From contig DASZCR010000209.1 in assembly GCA_035942915.1 (NCBI GenBank), positions 1-6,654 on the forward strand: a stretch of DNA of 6,654 bases, in the 5' to 3' direction. This document shows, one piece after another, positions 1 to 5,438 of this stretch (the first letter of the stretch is position 1; each line of letters opens with the position of its first letter). The notes under the pieces were generated by a model. That model was given only the letters and a program-made list of their open reading frames with translations, had not been told where the DNA came from and searched no databases. Origin of the DNA: DASZCR01 sp035942915. Its GTDB lineage: Bacteria > Acidobacteriota > Blastocatellia > Pyrinomonadales > Pyrinomonadaceae. A program made the position numbers and the translations under genes.

Positions 1-39
1 GGCGAAAGTTAAGAAGGAAGATGTCTCTTAACTTTCGCC
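1..39. terminator. Perfect 14-bp inverted repeat, possible bidirectional terminator
   Basis: Bases 1-14 (GGCGAAAGTTAAGA) are exactly repeated in inverted form at 26-39, with an 11-base loop between them. The arm begins at the first base of the window, so the repeat may extend further left. It lies 41 bases beyond the stop of the minus-strand cupin gene, so a transcript of that gene would fold here. No clear T-run follows on the plus side, and the other side is out of view. A terminator or mRNA 3'-end hairpin is the best guess; the end of a repeat element is also possible. Confidence 0.5.
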
Positions 40-80
40 TCTGACCTTGCGGACTTTTGAGTTGCGGGCTTCCGCCTTCT

Positions 81-449
81 TCAGCGTCCGAAGTCGTCTT
101 CGAGGCGCGTGATGTCGTCTTCGCCGAGGTAGTCACCGCGCATGATTTCAATGAAGACGAGGAGGTCTGTGCCGGGGTTCTCGATGCGGTGCGCCGCGCC
201 GATGGCGATGTCGATGGTCTCGCCCGTGAGCAGTTCAATCTCGCGCCCGTCGAGCGTCACGCGAGCGCACCCGCCGACAATTATCCAGTGTTCCGCCCGG
301 TGCGCGTGGCGCTGATAGCTGAGCCGTTTTCCGGCCAGCACTTCGATGCGCTTGACCTTATAGCCAGCGCCCTCGTCGAGCACAGTGAACGAGCCCCAGG
401 GGCGCGCGTCGAAAACCGGCGAAGCGGTAGCGACTTCCAGTTGTTGCAT
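81..449 (-). CDS. Cupin protein, mannose-6-phosphate isomerase type II C-terminal-like
   Basis: A stand-alone single-domain cupin of 122 residues. It resembles the C-terminal phosphomannose-isomerase domain of bifunctional ManC/AlgA-type enzymes, which interconvert mannose-6-P and fructose-6-P for GDP-mannose and exopolysaccharide synthesis. Cupin motif 1 is at about residues 40-60 (H48, H50, E53, then G59-G60) and motif 2 at about 76-93 (H87, N91-P92-G93); these would bind the metal. The end, with YLGEDDITRLEDDFGR, is typical of the family. I chose the ATG at 447-449, not the upstream in-frame ATG at 477-479, because AAGGAA (457-462) lies 7 bases before it. No nucleotidyltransferase domain is present, so the real substrate is uncertain; many such small cupins are annotated only as sugar-isomerase-like. 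No signal peptide or membrane segment is seen, so it is probably cytoplasmic. Confidence 0.88.
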   Translation of the reverse strand: MQQLEVATASPVFDARPWGSFTVLDEGAGYKVKRIEVLAGKRLSYQRHAHRAEHWIIVGGCARVTLDGREIELLTGETIDIAIGAAHRIENPGTDLLVFIEIMRGDYLGEDDITRLEDDFGR

Positions 450-490
450 ATCTCGATTCCTTCTCAAGCCGTAGGTCACTCCTCGCGTGC

Positions 491-519
491 AATATACAAG
501 AGAAGTGCCGAGTCGTTAA
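491..519 (-). promoter_or_regulatory. Candidate sigma-70-type promoter for the cupin gene
   Basis: Read on the minus strand, TTAACG (514-519) is followed after 17 bases by TATATT (491-496). This leaves a leader of roughly 35 bases before the ATG at 449. The spacing is ideal and the -10 box is good; the -35 box is moderate. The site is a prediction from consensus only. Confidence 0.45.
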
Positions 520-580
520 CAGTAAATCGCCAATAGCTTCTCTCTTCCTCATCTTCGGCGCGTTCGACAAGGCGTCCGAT

Positions 581-697
581 TCACGGCACGTAAGTCTCGA
601 CGGGGAGGTCTGCGCCGTCCGTGCTGAGGGTGATAGTGCCGTGCAGGCCGGTCGTTAAGACCTCTGCTCCGGCAGCGCGCCAGCGCGCGAGGACTTC
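581..697 (-). pseudogene. comEC 3'-end fragment (last 38 codons plus stop)
   Basis: In the minus-strand frame 697 to 581 the translation is EVLARWRAAGAEVLTTG, then LHGTITLSTDGADL, then PVETYVP and a TGA stop. It aligns without gaps to ComEC residues 879-916 and its stop: 92 of 117 bases and 29 of 38 residues are identical, counted by hand. The offset is a constant 1942 bases. Identical runs include 606-627 with 2548-2569 and 678-697 with 2620-2639. The reading frame is closed upstream by TGA (734-736) with no start codon between, and similarity to comEC fades beyond 700, so this cannot be an intact gene. About 21% divergence argues against a very recent duplication. It could be the displaced original comEC end after an insertion, or the relic of a comEC paralogue. 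Confidence 0.85.
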
Positions 698-811
698 GTG
701 TCTCGATGCGGCGGAAGTTTCGACGCCACGCGCTCAAGCGTCCGACCTACCGGCAGCGGCGGTAGCGGCGCAACGCCCGCCGTCTTGCATCGGAGACTCA
801 CCCGTCGTTTT

Positions 812-976
812 TTACAACGGCTCGATAACAAAAGGAAATAGGCCGGTGTTCGGCGCGGGTCGATTAAGGTGCGAGGCACGAAATTCCTCTAGCGCGTCAT
901 AGTGTAAACAAGGGTGGACGTCACTGTTAACGAACGTGAACGCTGGTGTCTTTACCAGTAAACACACAGGGGTCAT
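812..976 (-). CDS. Doubtful 54-residue open frame
   Basis: A minus-strand frame runs from ATG (974-976) to TAA (812-814). Its protein begins MTPVCLLVKTPAFTFVNSD and ends APNTGLFPFVIEPL; the second half reads somewhat like a normal soluble-protein C-terminus. I do not recognise it. Against it: no Shine-Dalgarno at proper distance (AAGGAA lies about 18 bases upstream), third-position GC well below that of comEC, and a length that chance could give. It overlaps the near-palindrome at 947-966. It may be the tail of a decayed gene rather than a live one. Confidence 0.18.
   Translation of the reverse strand: MTPVCLLVKTPAFTFVNSDVHPCLHYDALEEFRASHLNRPAPNTGLFPFVIEPL
947..966. promoter_or_regulatory. 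20-bp near-palindrome, possible operator
   Basis: TGTCTTTAC (947-955) and GTAAACACA (958-966) are inverted copies with one mismatched pair and a 2-base centre. A related TGTAAACA occurs at 903-910. The site lies about 40 bases upstream of the candidate plus-strand promoter at 1003-1031, a plausible place for a dimeric regulator. No regulator gene is in the window, so the assignment rests on symmetry alone. Confidence 0.3.
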
Positions 977-1002
977 TCGCCCCAATTTTCATTTCCTTCA
1001 TT

Positions 1003-1031
1003 TTGGGCACAAGATGTGCTGTCCCTATTTA
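1003..1031 (+). promoter_or_regulatory. Candidate promoter for the helical protein/JAMM unit
   Basis: TTGGGC (1003-1008) is followed after 17 bases by TATTTA (1026-1031). If used, it would give an untranslated leader of roughly 185 bases before the ATG at 1226. Only consensus likeness supports it; the long leader makes a nearer promoter possible, but I see no better one. Confidence 0.35.
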
Positions 1032-1211
1032 AACGCGAAGATGAGGGTGGAGCGGTGGTGGGGTTCTGACCTCTTTTCGCAAACGGAAGTCTAGGCGGCC
1101 TGTCACTCCCGGCAGTCCGCACGACCCTCCTGCTCTCACGCCCATCACGTTAAAGCGACAGGTTCCATTCCGGAGATTTAATGTCTCCTCCACACATCAC
1201 GTTCTGCTTCT

Positions 1212-1217
1212 AAGGAG
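1212..1217 (+). promoter_or_regulatory. Strong ribosome binding site for the helical-protein gene
   Basis: AAGGAG at 1212-1217 stands 8 bases before the ATG at 1226. It is the best Shine-Dalgarno in the window and supports both this start and active translation of the gene. Confidence 0.8.
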
Positions 1218-1225
1218 AAATTCCA

Positions 1226-1927
1226 ATGCCGGACAAGACGACACATCCCTTGCAGACTATTGAGCACAACCACAAGCGGTTTACTGCCGACCCCGACTAC
1301 GTGAGAGGGTTGAAGGCCATAGATCACCGCAAACTCGGCACTGCGACGAAGGGACTGAAGGAGAAGACGGCGAACCTGGTGAACTACTACGTCTATTTCC
1401 GCGACATGAAGGCGCGCAAGCTCACCAAGGGGTCTCTGAGCGACGAGGCTGAGAAAGAACTCGTTACGCGCGGGCGAGCAATGCTCGACGACTATCGAGA
1501 CATTTCGTCCCGCATCGGAATGATCGGCCAGGCGGTCACAGACTCCGGGCTGGATAAGGCAATGAACCGACACATGGATTCGCTCTGTAAGCACCTGAAC
1601 CATAACCCCAAAGTGCTGCGGGTGCTCGGTGAATTAAAGGATATGGGGATTACCGAAGACGAAATCTCCTGTGTCTGGGAAGAGTTAAGAAAGAACAACT
1701 ACAACCTGTTGAAGTACGGCGGGGCTGATGGGACGTTCGACGGCTTCGTTCGCTTGGCGGAATCCATGAACGAGCCTCTTAAAGCCGAACAGGAGTTGAT
1801 GGAGCGGCACGGTTTGCCGACGGTGCAAGGTGCTGGCGGCAGCACTACCGGGACGACCGTCGCGGTCGTCGTGGTAATCGTAGTCGTAGCGGCCGTCCTG
1901 TGTGTCATCACCGTGTTCTACGCGTAG
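1226..1927 (+). CDS. Unrecognised helical protein with C-terminal membrane tail
   Basis: I do not recognise this 233-residue protein. The start is set by AAGGAG 8 bases upstream. Residues 1-200 are charged, look mainly alpha-helical and contain no Cys or His cluster or known motif. There is no N-terminal signal peptide. Residues 201-210 (QGAGGSTTGT) form a small Gly/Ser/Thr linker, followed by a near-pure Val/Ala/Ile stretch at about 211-231 with one Cys (C226), ending in FYA. This predicts a tail-anchored protein with almost nothing after the membrane helix. The Gly204-Gly205 before a hydrophobic Thr/Val-rich tail also recalls leader/core borders of some peptide natural products and Gly-Gly sites of JAMM substrates, but no beta-grasp fold is apparent. 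It is followed after 25 bases by a JAMM protein on the same strand, presumably one operon. Its GC is lower than in comEC, as expected for acquired DNA. Confidence 0.85.
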   Translation: MPDKTTHPLQTIEHNHKRFTADPDYVRGLKAIDHRKLGTATKGLKEKTANLVNYYVYFRDMKARKLTKGSLSDEAEKELVTRGRAMLDDYRDISSRIGMIGQAVTDSGLDKAMNRHMDSLCKHLNHNPKVLRVLGELKDMGITEDEISCVWEELRKNNYNLLKYGGADGTFDGFVRLAESMNEPLKAEQELMERHGLPTVQGAGGSTTGTTVAVVVVIVVVAAVLCVITVFYA

Positions 1928-1952
1928 CAGCACCGGCCGATTGGGGTCATTC

Positions 1953-2444
1953 ATGTCCTGGCATGTCACACGAAGAAAGCTGCGCGCCGTCCGTGTTCTG
2001 GTCATCAGGCGAGACCTTTTCGAAGACGTTCAAAAGCATGTGCTGGGGCAATACCCGGTCGAAGCTTGCGGCTTTCTCGCCGGGAGATTCGACGAGGACG
2101 AGGCAACGGCGGAGCGCTGCATCGTTGTCAAGAACGTCGCAGCGTCCGCCGACCGGTTCGTGCTCGACCCAAAGGAAATCGAACGGGTTCGTCAGGACTT
2201 GCAGTGTGATGAGGAACTCATCAGCTTTTTTCATTCCCACGCCAAAGCTCCCGAACCCAGCGGCTTGGACAAGATAAACATGCGCTTCTTGCCGTTGGTC
2301 TGGTTGATAGTAGGCGGAGTTGAAGACGGCATAGTTGATGAGCGCGGATGTTTGGCATTCAAGACAGACCGAAAAGACACTCTAGGCGTGGAACTGAGGA
2401 TTGTTGACGGGGTCTCGCCGCCGCATCCAAATCTGCCGTCGTAA
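1953..2444 (+). CDS. JAB/JAMM (MPN) domain metalloprotease-like protein
   Basis: A single-domain protein of 163 residues of the JAB/MPN family, zinc isopeptidases that remove or trim ubiquitin-like and sulfur-carrier proteins. Visible active-site positions: E37 in PVEACGFLAG, then H94-S-H96, S103 and D106, followed by the hydrophobic strand LPLVWLIVGG at about 113-122. The spacing between H96 and S103 is six residues; the usual JAMM pattern has seven. All ligands remain, so activity is likely but not assured. I prefer the ATG at 1953 (GGGG 7 bases upstream) over the in-frame ATG at 1902, which would overlap the previous gene by 26 bases and lacks a Shine-Dalgarno. No signal peptide or membrane segment is seen, so it should be cytoplasmic. 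No ThiF/E1, E2 or ubiquitin-like gene is in view. Its immediate partner, with a Gly-Gly before a C-terminal tail, is the obvious candidate substrate. Confidence 0.88.
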   Translation: MSWHVTRRKLRAVRVLVIRRDLFEDVQKHVLGQYPVEACGFLAGRFDEDEATAERCIVVKNVAASADRFVLDPKEIERVRQDLQCDEELISFFHSHAKAPEPSGLDKINMRFLPLVWLIVGGVEDGIVDERGCLAFKTDRKDTLGVELRIVDGVSPPHPNLPS

Positions 2445-2462
2445 GGGTCACGCTCAACAATC

Positions 2463-2508
2463 CGGGGACGGCGCAGTAGTGCCGGTCATGGCCGTTACGC
2501 AGTCCCCG
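2463..2508. terminator. Hairpin between convergent genes, probable two-way terminator
   Basis: CGGGGACgGCG (2463-2473) pairs with CGCaGTCCCCG (2498-2508): seven perfect pairs, one mismatch, then three more, with a loop that can partly pair further. It lies in the 78-base gap between the JAMM gene (ends 2444) and comEC (ends 2523), where both transcripts meet. No strong T-run follows on either strand, so it may work as a 3'-end stabiliser or with Rho. Confidence 0.5.
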
Positions 2509-2522
2509 CCTCCTCAATAGGC

Positions 2523-2639
2523 TTACCTAATAAACGTCTCGACCCTCAGGTCTGCGCCGTCCGTGCTGACGGTTATCATCCCGCGCTCGCCCGTCGTTAA
2601 GACCCGTGCTCCGGCGGCACGCCAGCGCGCGAGGACTTC
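2523..2639 (-). repeat. Intact comEC copy of the 117-base direct repeat
   Basis: The last 38 codons and stop of comEC match the fragment at 581-697 in the same orientation (92 of 117 bases, no gaps). The two copies frame the helical protein/JAMM gene pair. Longest identical runs are 22 bases (2548-2569) and 20 bases (2620-2639). Confidence 0.85.
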
Positions 2640-5273
2640 CGCGTGCGGGTGGCCGAAGGGCGAATCCGTGCCGACGGGAACGACGGCGAGCGTCGGGCGC
2701 GCGGCTTCGACGAAGGAGGGAGTCGAGGAGGTGCGGCTGCCGTGATGGGCGACCTTGAGCGCGTCGCAGCGCAAGCCTCTGCCCTCAACTGCGACGAGCG
2801 CGGCTTCGGCGCGCGCTTCGATGTCGCCTGTCAGCAAGAATGTTCTCCGACCGTAACGCACGCGCAGGACGAGCGAGTCTTCGTTAGCCGAGCCTCGCCG
2901 CGTGCCTTCGGGAGCGGCGGGCGGCCACAAAATCTCGAAGCTCGCACCTCCGAACTCGAACGCGTCGCCGCGCATGACGAGTTGCACGGGAACACCAGCG
3001 CGCTCGGCCGTCTTCGCAAAGCGCGCGAACTCTGTGTTGTCTGCGGGCGCGCGTCCGACGAGCGCCGCGCCGACGCGAAAGTTTTTAAGCACGTCGTTGA
3101 GGCCGTCGATGTGGTCTGCGTCCGCGTGCGTTGCGAAGATGAGGTCAACGCGGTCAAGCCCGCGCCACCAGAGATACTCGGAGACGACCATCTCGCCGAT
3201 GCCGCGCGTGTCGCGCGCGAAAGGCTCTGTGTCCTCTGCACCGTCCGTCACGTCGCCGTGCGCGCGTGCGTCGAAAGCGGGGCGGCCACCTCCATCGATG
3301 AGGAGCGTCCGACCTTCGGGCGTCGTGACGAGCGCGGCATCGCCCTGTCCCACGTCGAGAAAATTGATGCGCAGACGCCCGTCCGGCCGTGCTGCGCTCA
3401 GTGGGTGAAAGACGATGACGAGAAAGAGTAGAACCTGTGCGACGGAGGCTGAGAGCACGACCATGCGACGGCTTGCCGCGTGTGCGTCGGCGTCGAAGGC
3501 TTCGTGGCGCGTCTTCACAGGACGCCAGCGCGCAAGTGCGACGGCGAGAACGACGAGCGGCACATAATAGAGCACGTAAACAAGGCTCGCCGCGCCCGTG
3601 TATTCAGGCAGTCGCAGTCCGGTCGCGCCGACGGCCGTGAAAGGTTCGACGCCCTCTGTCATCAAACGGACGCACTGCTCGGCGAGGTGGACGAAGGGCG
3701 CGGCGAGCGTGGTCGAAAATGCTGCAAGGAGCATCGCCGCAAGCGCCGCGAAGGAGAGCAGGAGCATGAGAAGACTGACCCAGATGTCGAGCAGGAGCGC
3801 GGCGGGCGTGAGCCTGTGAAAGTAGAGGACGAGCGCGGGCAGCATCGCCACCTGCACGCAGGTCGAGACGACGATGGAGCCGCAGAGATAACGCGCGCCT
3901 CTCTGTAATCGCCAGCGTTCGAGCCGCGCGGCGTGCGGTGTCTTGAACATCTCGTAACTGTAGGTCGCGCGAGAGAGTTCGTGTCTCCAAGCGCGTTCGC
4001 TCCAGTAGAGCAATTCGCCGAGTGCTGTCCAGAAGCGCGGCGCGACGGGCGGAAAGGGATGCTCCTGCGTCGGTCGCCACGCGCCCGCGTCTCTCAGTTT
4101 GGAGAGGAGCGGCCACGCCAGCGTGACGATGGCGAGCACGGAGAGAAATGTCAGTTGAAATGAAGGGTCGAAGAGTTGCGACGGCCGCCAAGCGAGCAGG
4201 ACGAGCGCCGCGCCGCCGAGCGCATTAACGGTCGTCGCGCGGCGTGCGACGACGGGCGCAAACGTCGCCAGCGTAAACATCAAGGCTGCACGCACGACGG
4301 AGCTTTCCGCGCCGACGGCGACCGCATAGAGCCACACGCAGAGCGTGGCGGCTGCCCAACGCTGCGCCCTGCGCCGCGTGATGCGCCGCGCGAGTCGCCA
4401 TACAAGGCCGCCGACGAATGTAACGTGAAGACCGCTGACGACGAGGACGTGGAACGTTCCGCTCTCGCGGAAGCGTTCGGCCGCGTCGCGCGTCAAGCCT
4501 TGGCGTTGGCCGACGAGCGACGCGTTGACGATGCCCGCCGTCTCGACCGAAAACAGCTTCCGCGCGCTGCCGATGAGACGCGCGCGTTGCGCGTCGAGCC
4601 AGACGAGCGGCAGCGCCACGCGCTCGTCGTCGAGACGCTCGACGAGCAACGCGCTCTTAATCGTCCCGCCCGCGTCCAGTTCCCTGCGCTCTAAAAACTC
4701 CGACCACTGCGCGACGCCGGGATTGCGAAAACGTTCGGCGCGCGCGAGCACGACGAGGACGCGCAGGCGTGCGCCGCGCCGCAGTTCCAAAGCTTCGTAC
4801 TCCGCACGCGCACGCGCGTCGCGCGCAGGCGCGAACAACTCGACCGCGCCCGTGCACGCGCGTTCTTCTCCCCTGTGTCTCAAACGCTCGACGCGCAAGC
4901 GCAGCGCAAGCCCGTCGGGCGCGACCTCCGGCGGGCGCACCAGCACGCCCGTCAACTCGACGGGCGCACCCTCCTCGATTCTTCCGTCTTCGTAGAAGCG
5001 ACGCAGCCTCTCCTCGCCGACGCTGCGCCGCTCGACAGCCGACAGTCCAGCGCCCGCGCACGCGAAGGCCACGATGACGAGCGTCGTGTTCGTCGCCGCG
5101 CGACGATTGCGACGGAAGAAAGAGAGCAGCGAGGCGAGCGCGGCAGAGAGTCCGCAGAGGAGCGTCGGCGCTAAGGGCGGCGCGGCGAGACGTTCACAGA
5201 GGATGCCCGCCGCGAAGGCCGACGCGAGAAGGAAGAGCGGCAGCAGACTGTACGACGGCCGACGAGCAGCCAT
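2523..5273 (-). CDS. comEC: DNA uptake channel ComEC/Rec2
   Basis: An inner-membrane protein of 916 residues, full length for ComEC/Rec2 fused to its metallo-beta-lactamase domain. It is expected to pass one strand of incoming DNA into the cytoplasm during natural transformation. Domains in order: N-terminal membrane segments (about 8-80); a soluble DUF4131/OB-like part (about 100-215); the multi-helix competence domain (about 245-625) with the hallmark VVSGLHV (278-284) and PSFQLTFLSVLA (370-381); and the lactamase-fold domain (about 633-916) with LDVGQGDA (639-646), THADADHID (715-723), LLTGD (813-817), AHHGS (842-846) and GHPH (874-877). The metal-ligand motifs look complete. A hydrophilic stretch of about 70 residues (392-462) interrupts the helices. 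The start at 5271-5273 has only a weak Shine-Dalgarno and no clear promoter nearby, so transcription from the M28 gene upstream is possible. Its 3' end is duplicated at 581-697, so the present C-terminus may be a replacement. Confidence 0.96.
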   Translation of the reverse strand: MAARRPSYSLLPLFLLASAFAAGILCERLAAPPLAPTLLCGLSAALASLLSFFRRNRRAATNTTLVIVAFACAGAGLSAVERRSVGEERLRRFYEDGRIEEGAPVELTGVLVRPPEVAPDGLALRLRVERLRHRGEERACTGAVELFAPARDARARAEYEALELRRGARLRVLVVLARAERFRNPGVAQWSEFLERRELDAGGTIKSALLVERLDDERVALPLVWLDAQRARLIGSARKLFSVETAGIVNASLVGQRQGLTRDAAERFRESGTFHVLVVSGLHVTFVGGLVWRLARRITRRRAQRWAAATLCVWLYAVAVGAESSVVRAALMFTLATFAPVVARRATTVNALGGAALVLLAWRPSQLFDPSFQLTFLSVLAIVTLAWPLLSKLRDAGAWRPTQEHPFPPVAPRFWTALGELLYWSERAWRHELSRATYSYEMFKTPHAARLERWRLQRGARYLCGSIVVSTCVQVAMLPALVLYFHRLTPAALLLDIWVSLLMLLLSFAALAAMLLAAFSTTLAAPFVHLAEQCVRLMTEGVEPFTAVGATGLRLPEYTGAASLVYVLYYVPLVVLAVALARWRPVKTRHEAFDADAHAASRRMVVLSASVAQVLLFLVIVFHPLSAARPDGRLRINFLDVGQGDAALVTTPEGRTLLIDGGGRPAFDARAHGDVTDGAEDTEPFARDTRGIGEMVVSEYLWWRGLDRVDLIFATHADADHIDGLNDVLKNFRVGAALVGRAPADNTEFARFAKTAERAGVPVQLVMRGDAFEFGGASFEILWPPAAPEGTRRGSANEDSLVLRVRYGRRTFLLTGDIEARAEAALVAVEGRGLRCDALKVAHHGSRTSSTPSFVEAARPTLAVVPVGTDSPFGHPHAEVLARWRAAGARVLTTGERGMITVSTDGADLRVETFIR

Positions 5274-5401
5274 AGCGACATCTTGCGGCGACGGCCATCG
5301 TGTGGTGGTCTTGAGTGGTCGCGCTGGTTCAGACGAGAGCGGAACAACTGTCGCGGCAGGGAGAAGTCCGCTGCCCGTTCTGTGATTAACGCTAAGGGTG
5401 A

Positions 5402-5423
5402 GGCAGAAGACCTGTCTCCTGCC
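5402..5423 (-). terminator. Hairpin just after the M28 peptidase gene
   Basis: Read on the minus strand, GGCAGGAGA pairs with TCTTCTGCC around a CAGG loop: nine pairs with one G-U. It begins 15 bases after the peptidase stop. There is no T-run, so it may only weaken read-through into comEC or protect the mRNA end. A second, weaker GGCAG/CTGCC pair lies in the same gap, between about 5354 and 5375. The remainder of the 165-base gap shows no clear promoter. Confidence 0.45.
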
Positions 5424-5438
5424 CCGGCAAAGTTACTT

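Larger units (their letters stand above)
450..1225. other. Long region without a convincing gene
   Basis: These 776 bases carry no long frame with credible coding character. They hold the cupin promoter (491-519), the comEC 3' fragment (581-697), a 6-bp hairpin (CTACCG 747-752 with CGGTAG 760-765), a doubtful 54-codon minus-strand frame (812-976), a near-palindrome (947-966), a candidate plus-strand promoter (1003-1031) and the short inverted repeat GGAGA/TCTCC (1172-1176 with 1184-1188) just before the next gene. The open frames across 581-737 on both strands are only out-of-frame readings of the comEC fragment. The rest (about 1032-1170) shows nothing I can name. Confidence 0.7.
698..2522. 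mobile_element. Candidate small island flanked by directly repeated comEC 3' ends
   Basis: This segment lies between two same-orientation copies of the comEC 3' end (581-697 and 2523-2639). It holds the helical-protein gene and the JAMM gene, which run opposite to the minus-strand genes around them. Sampled 60-base rows are lower in GC here (33/60 at 1381-1440, 29/60 at 1621-1680) than in comEC (41/60 at 3481-3540, 46/60 at 4561-4620). Many integrative elements enter the 3' end of a gene, supply a replacement end and leave the old end on the far side; this layout fits that. No integrase, transposase or terminal inverted repeats are seen, so the element would be a remnant or mobilised in trans. 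A duplication followed by decay is the main alternative. Confidence 0.4.

Noticed and set aside
581..697. comEC fragment as a recent tandem duplication or assembly artefact
   Set aside because: About 21% base divergence spread over the 117 bases with no gaps is too much for an assembly error or a very recent copy.
621..902. Plus-strand 93-codon frame, and the minus-strand frames 549-737 and 655-879
   Set aside because: They overlap the comEC 3' fragment out of frame. The 621-902 protein begins like the equivalent antisense frame at 2563 in comEC, as expected for shadows of duplicated DNA.
1226..1927. Helical protein as a ubiquitin-like or ThiS-like modifier
   Set aside because: Its length, helix-rich composition and hydrophobic tail after Gly-Gly do not fit the beta-grasp fold; only the Gly-Gly is shared.
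1902..1952. Earlier start for the JAMM gene, overlapping the previous gene
   Set aside because: No Shine-Dalgarno precedes the ATG at 1902, and the extra 17 residues do not belong to the MPN fold; the ATG at 1953 has GGGG at good distance.
969..1952. Ten-base identity GGGGTCATTC at 969-978 and 1943-1952
   Set aside because: A single 10-base match in this length is expected by chance and neither copy has other shared flanks.
2643..3431. Long plus-strand open frame opposite the comEC lactamase domain
   Set aside because: It lies wholly antisense to a clearly conserved gene, has low-complexity Arg/Ala-rich content typical of GC-rich shadow frames, and has no recognisable motif or RBS. The plus-strand frames opposite 3437-5385 are rejected for the same reason.
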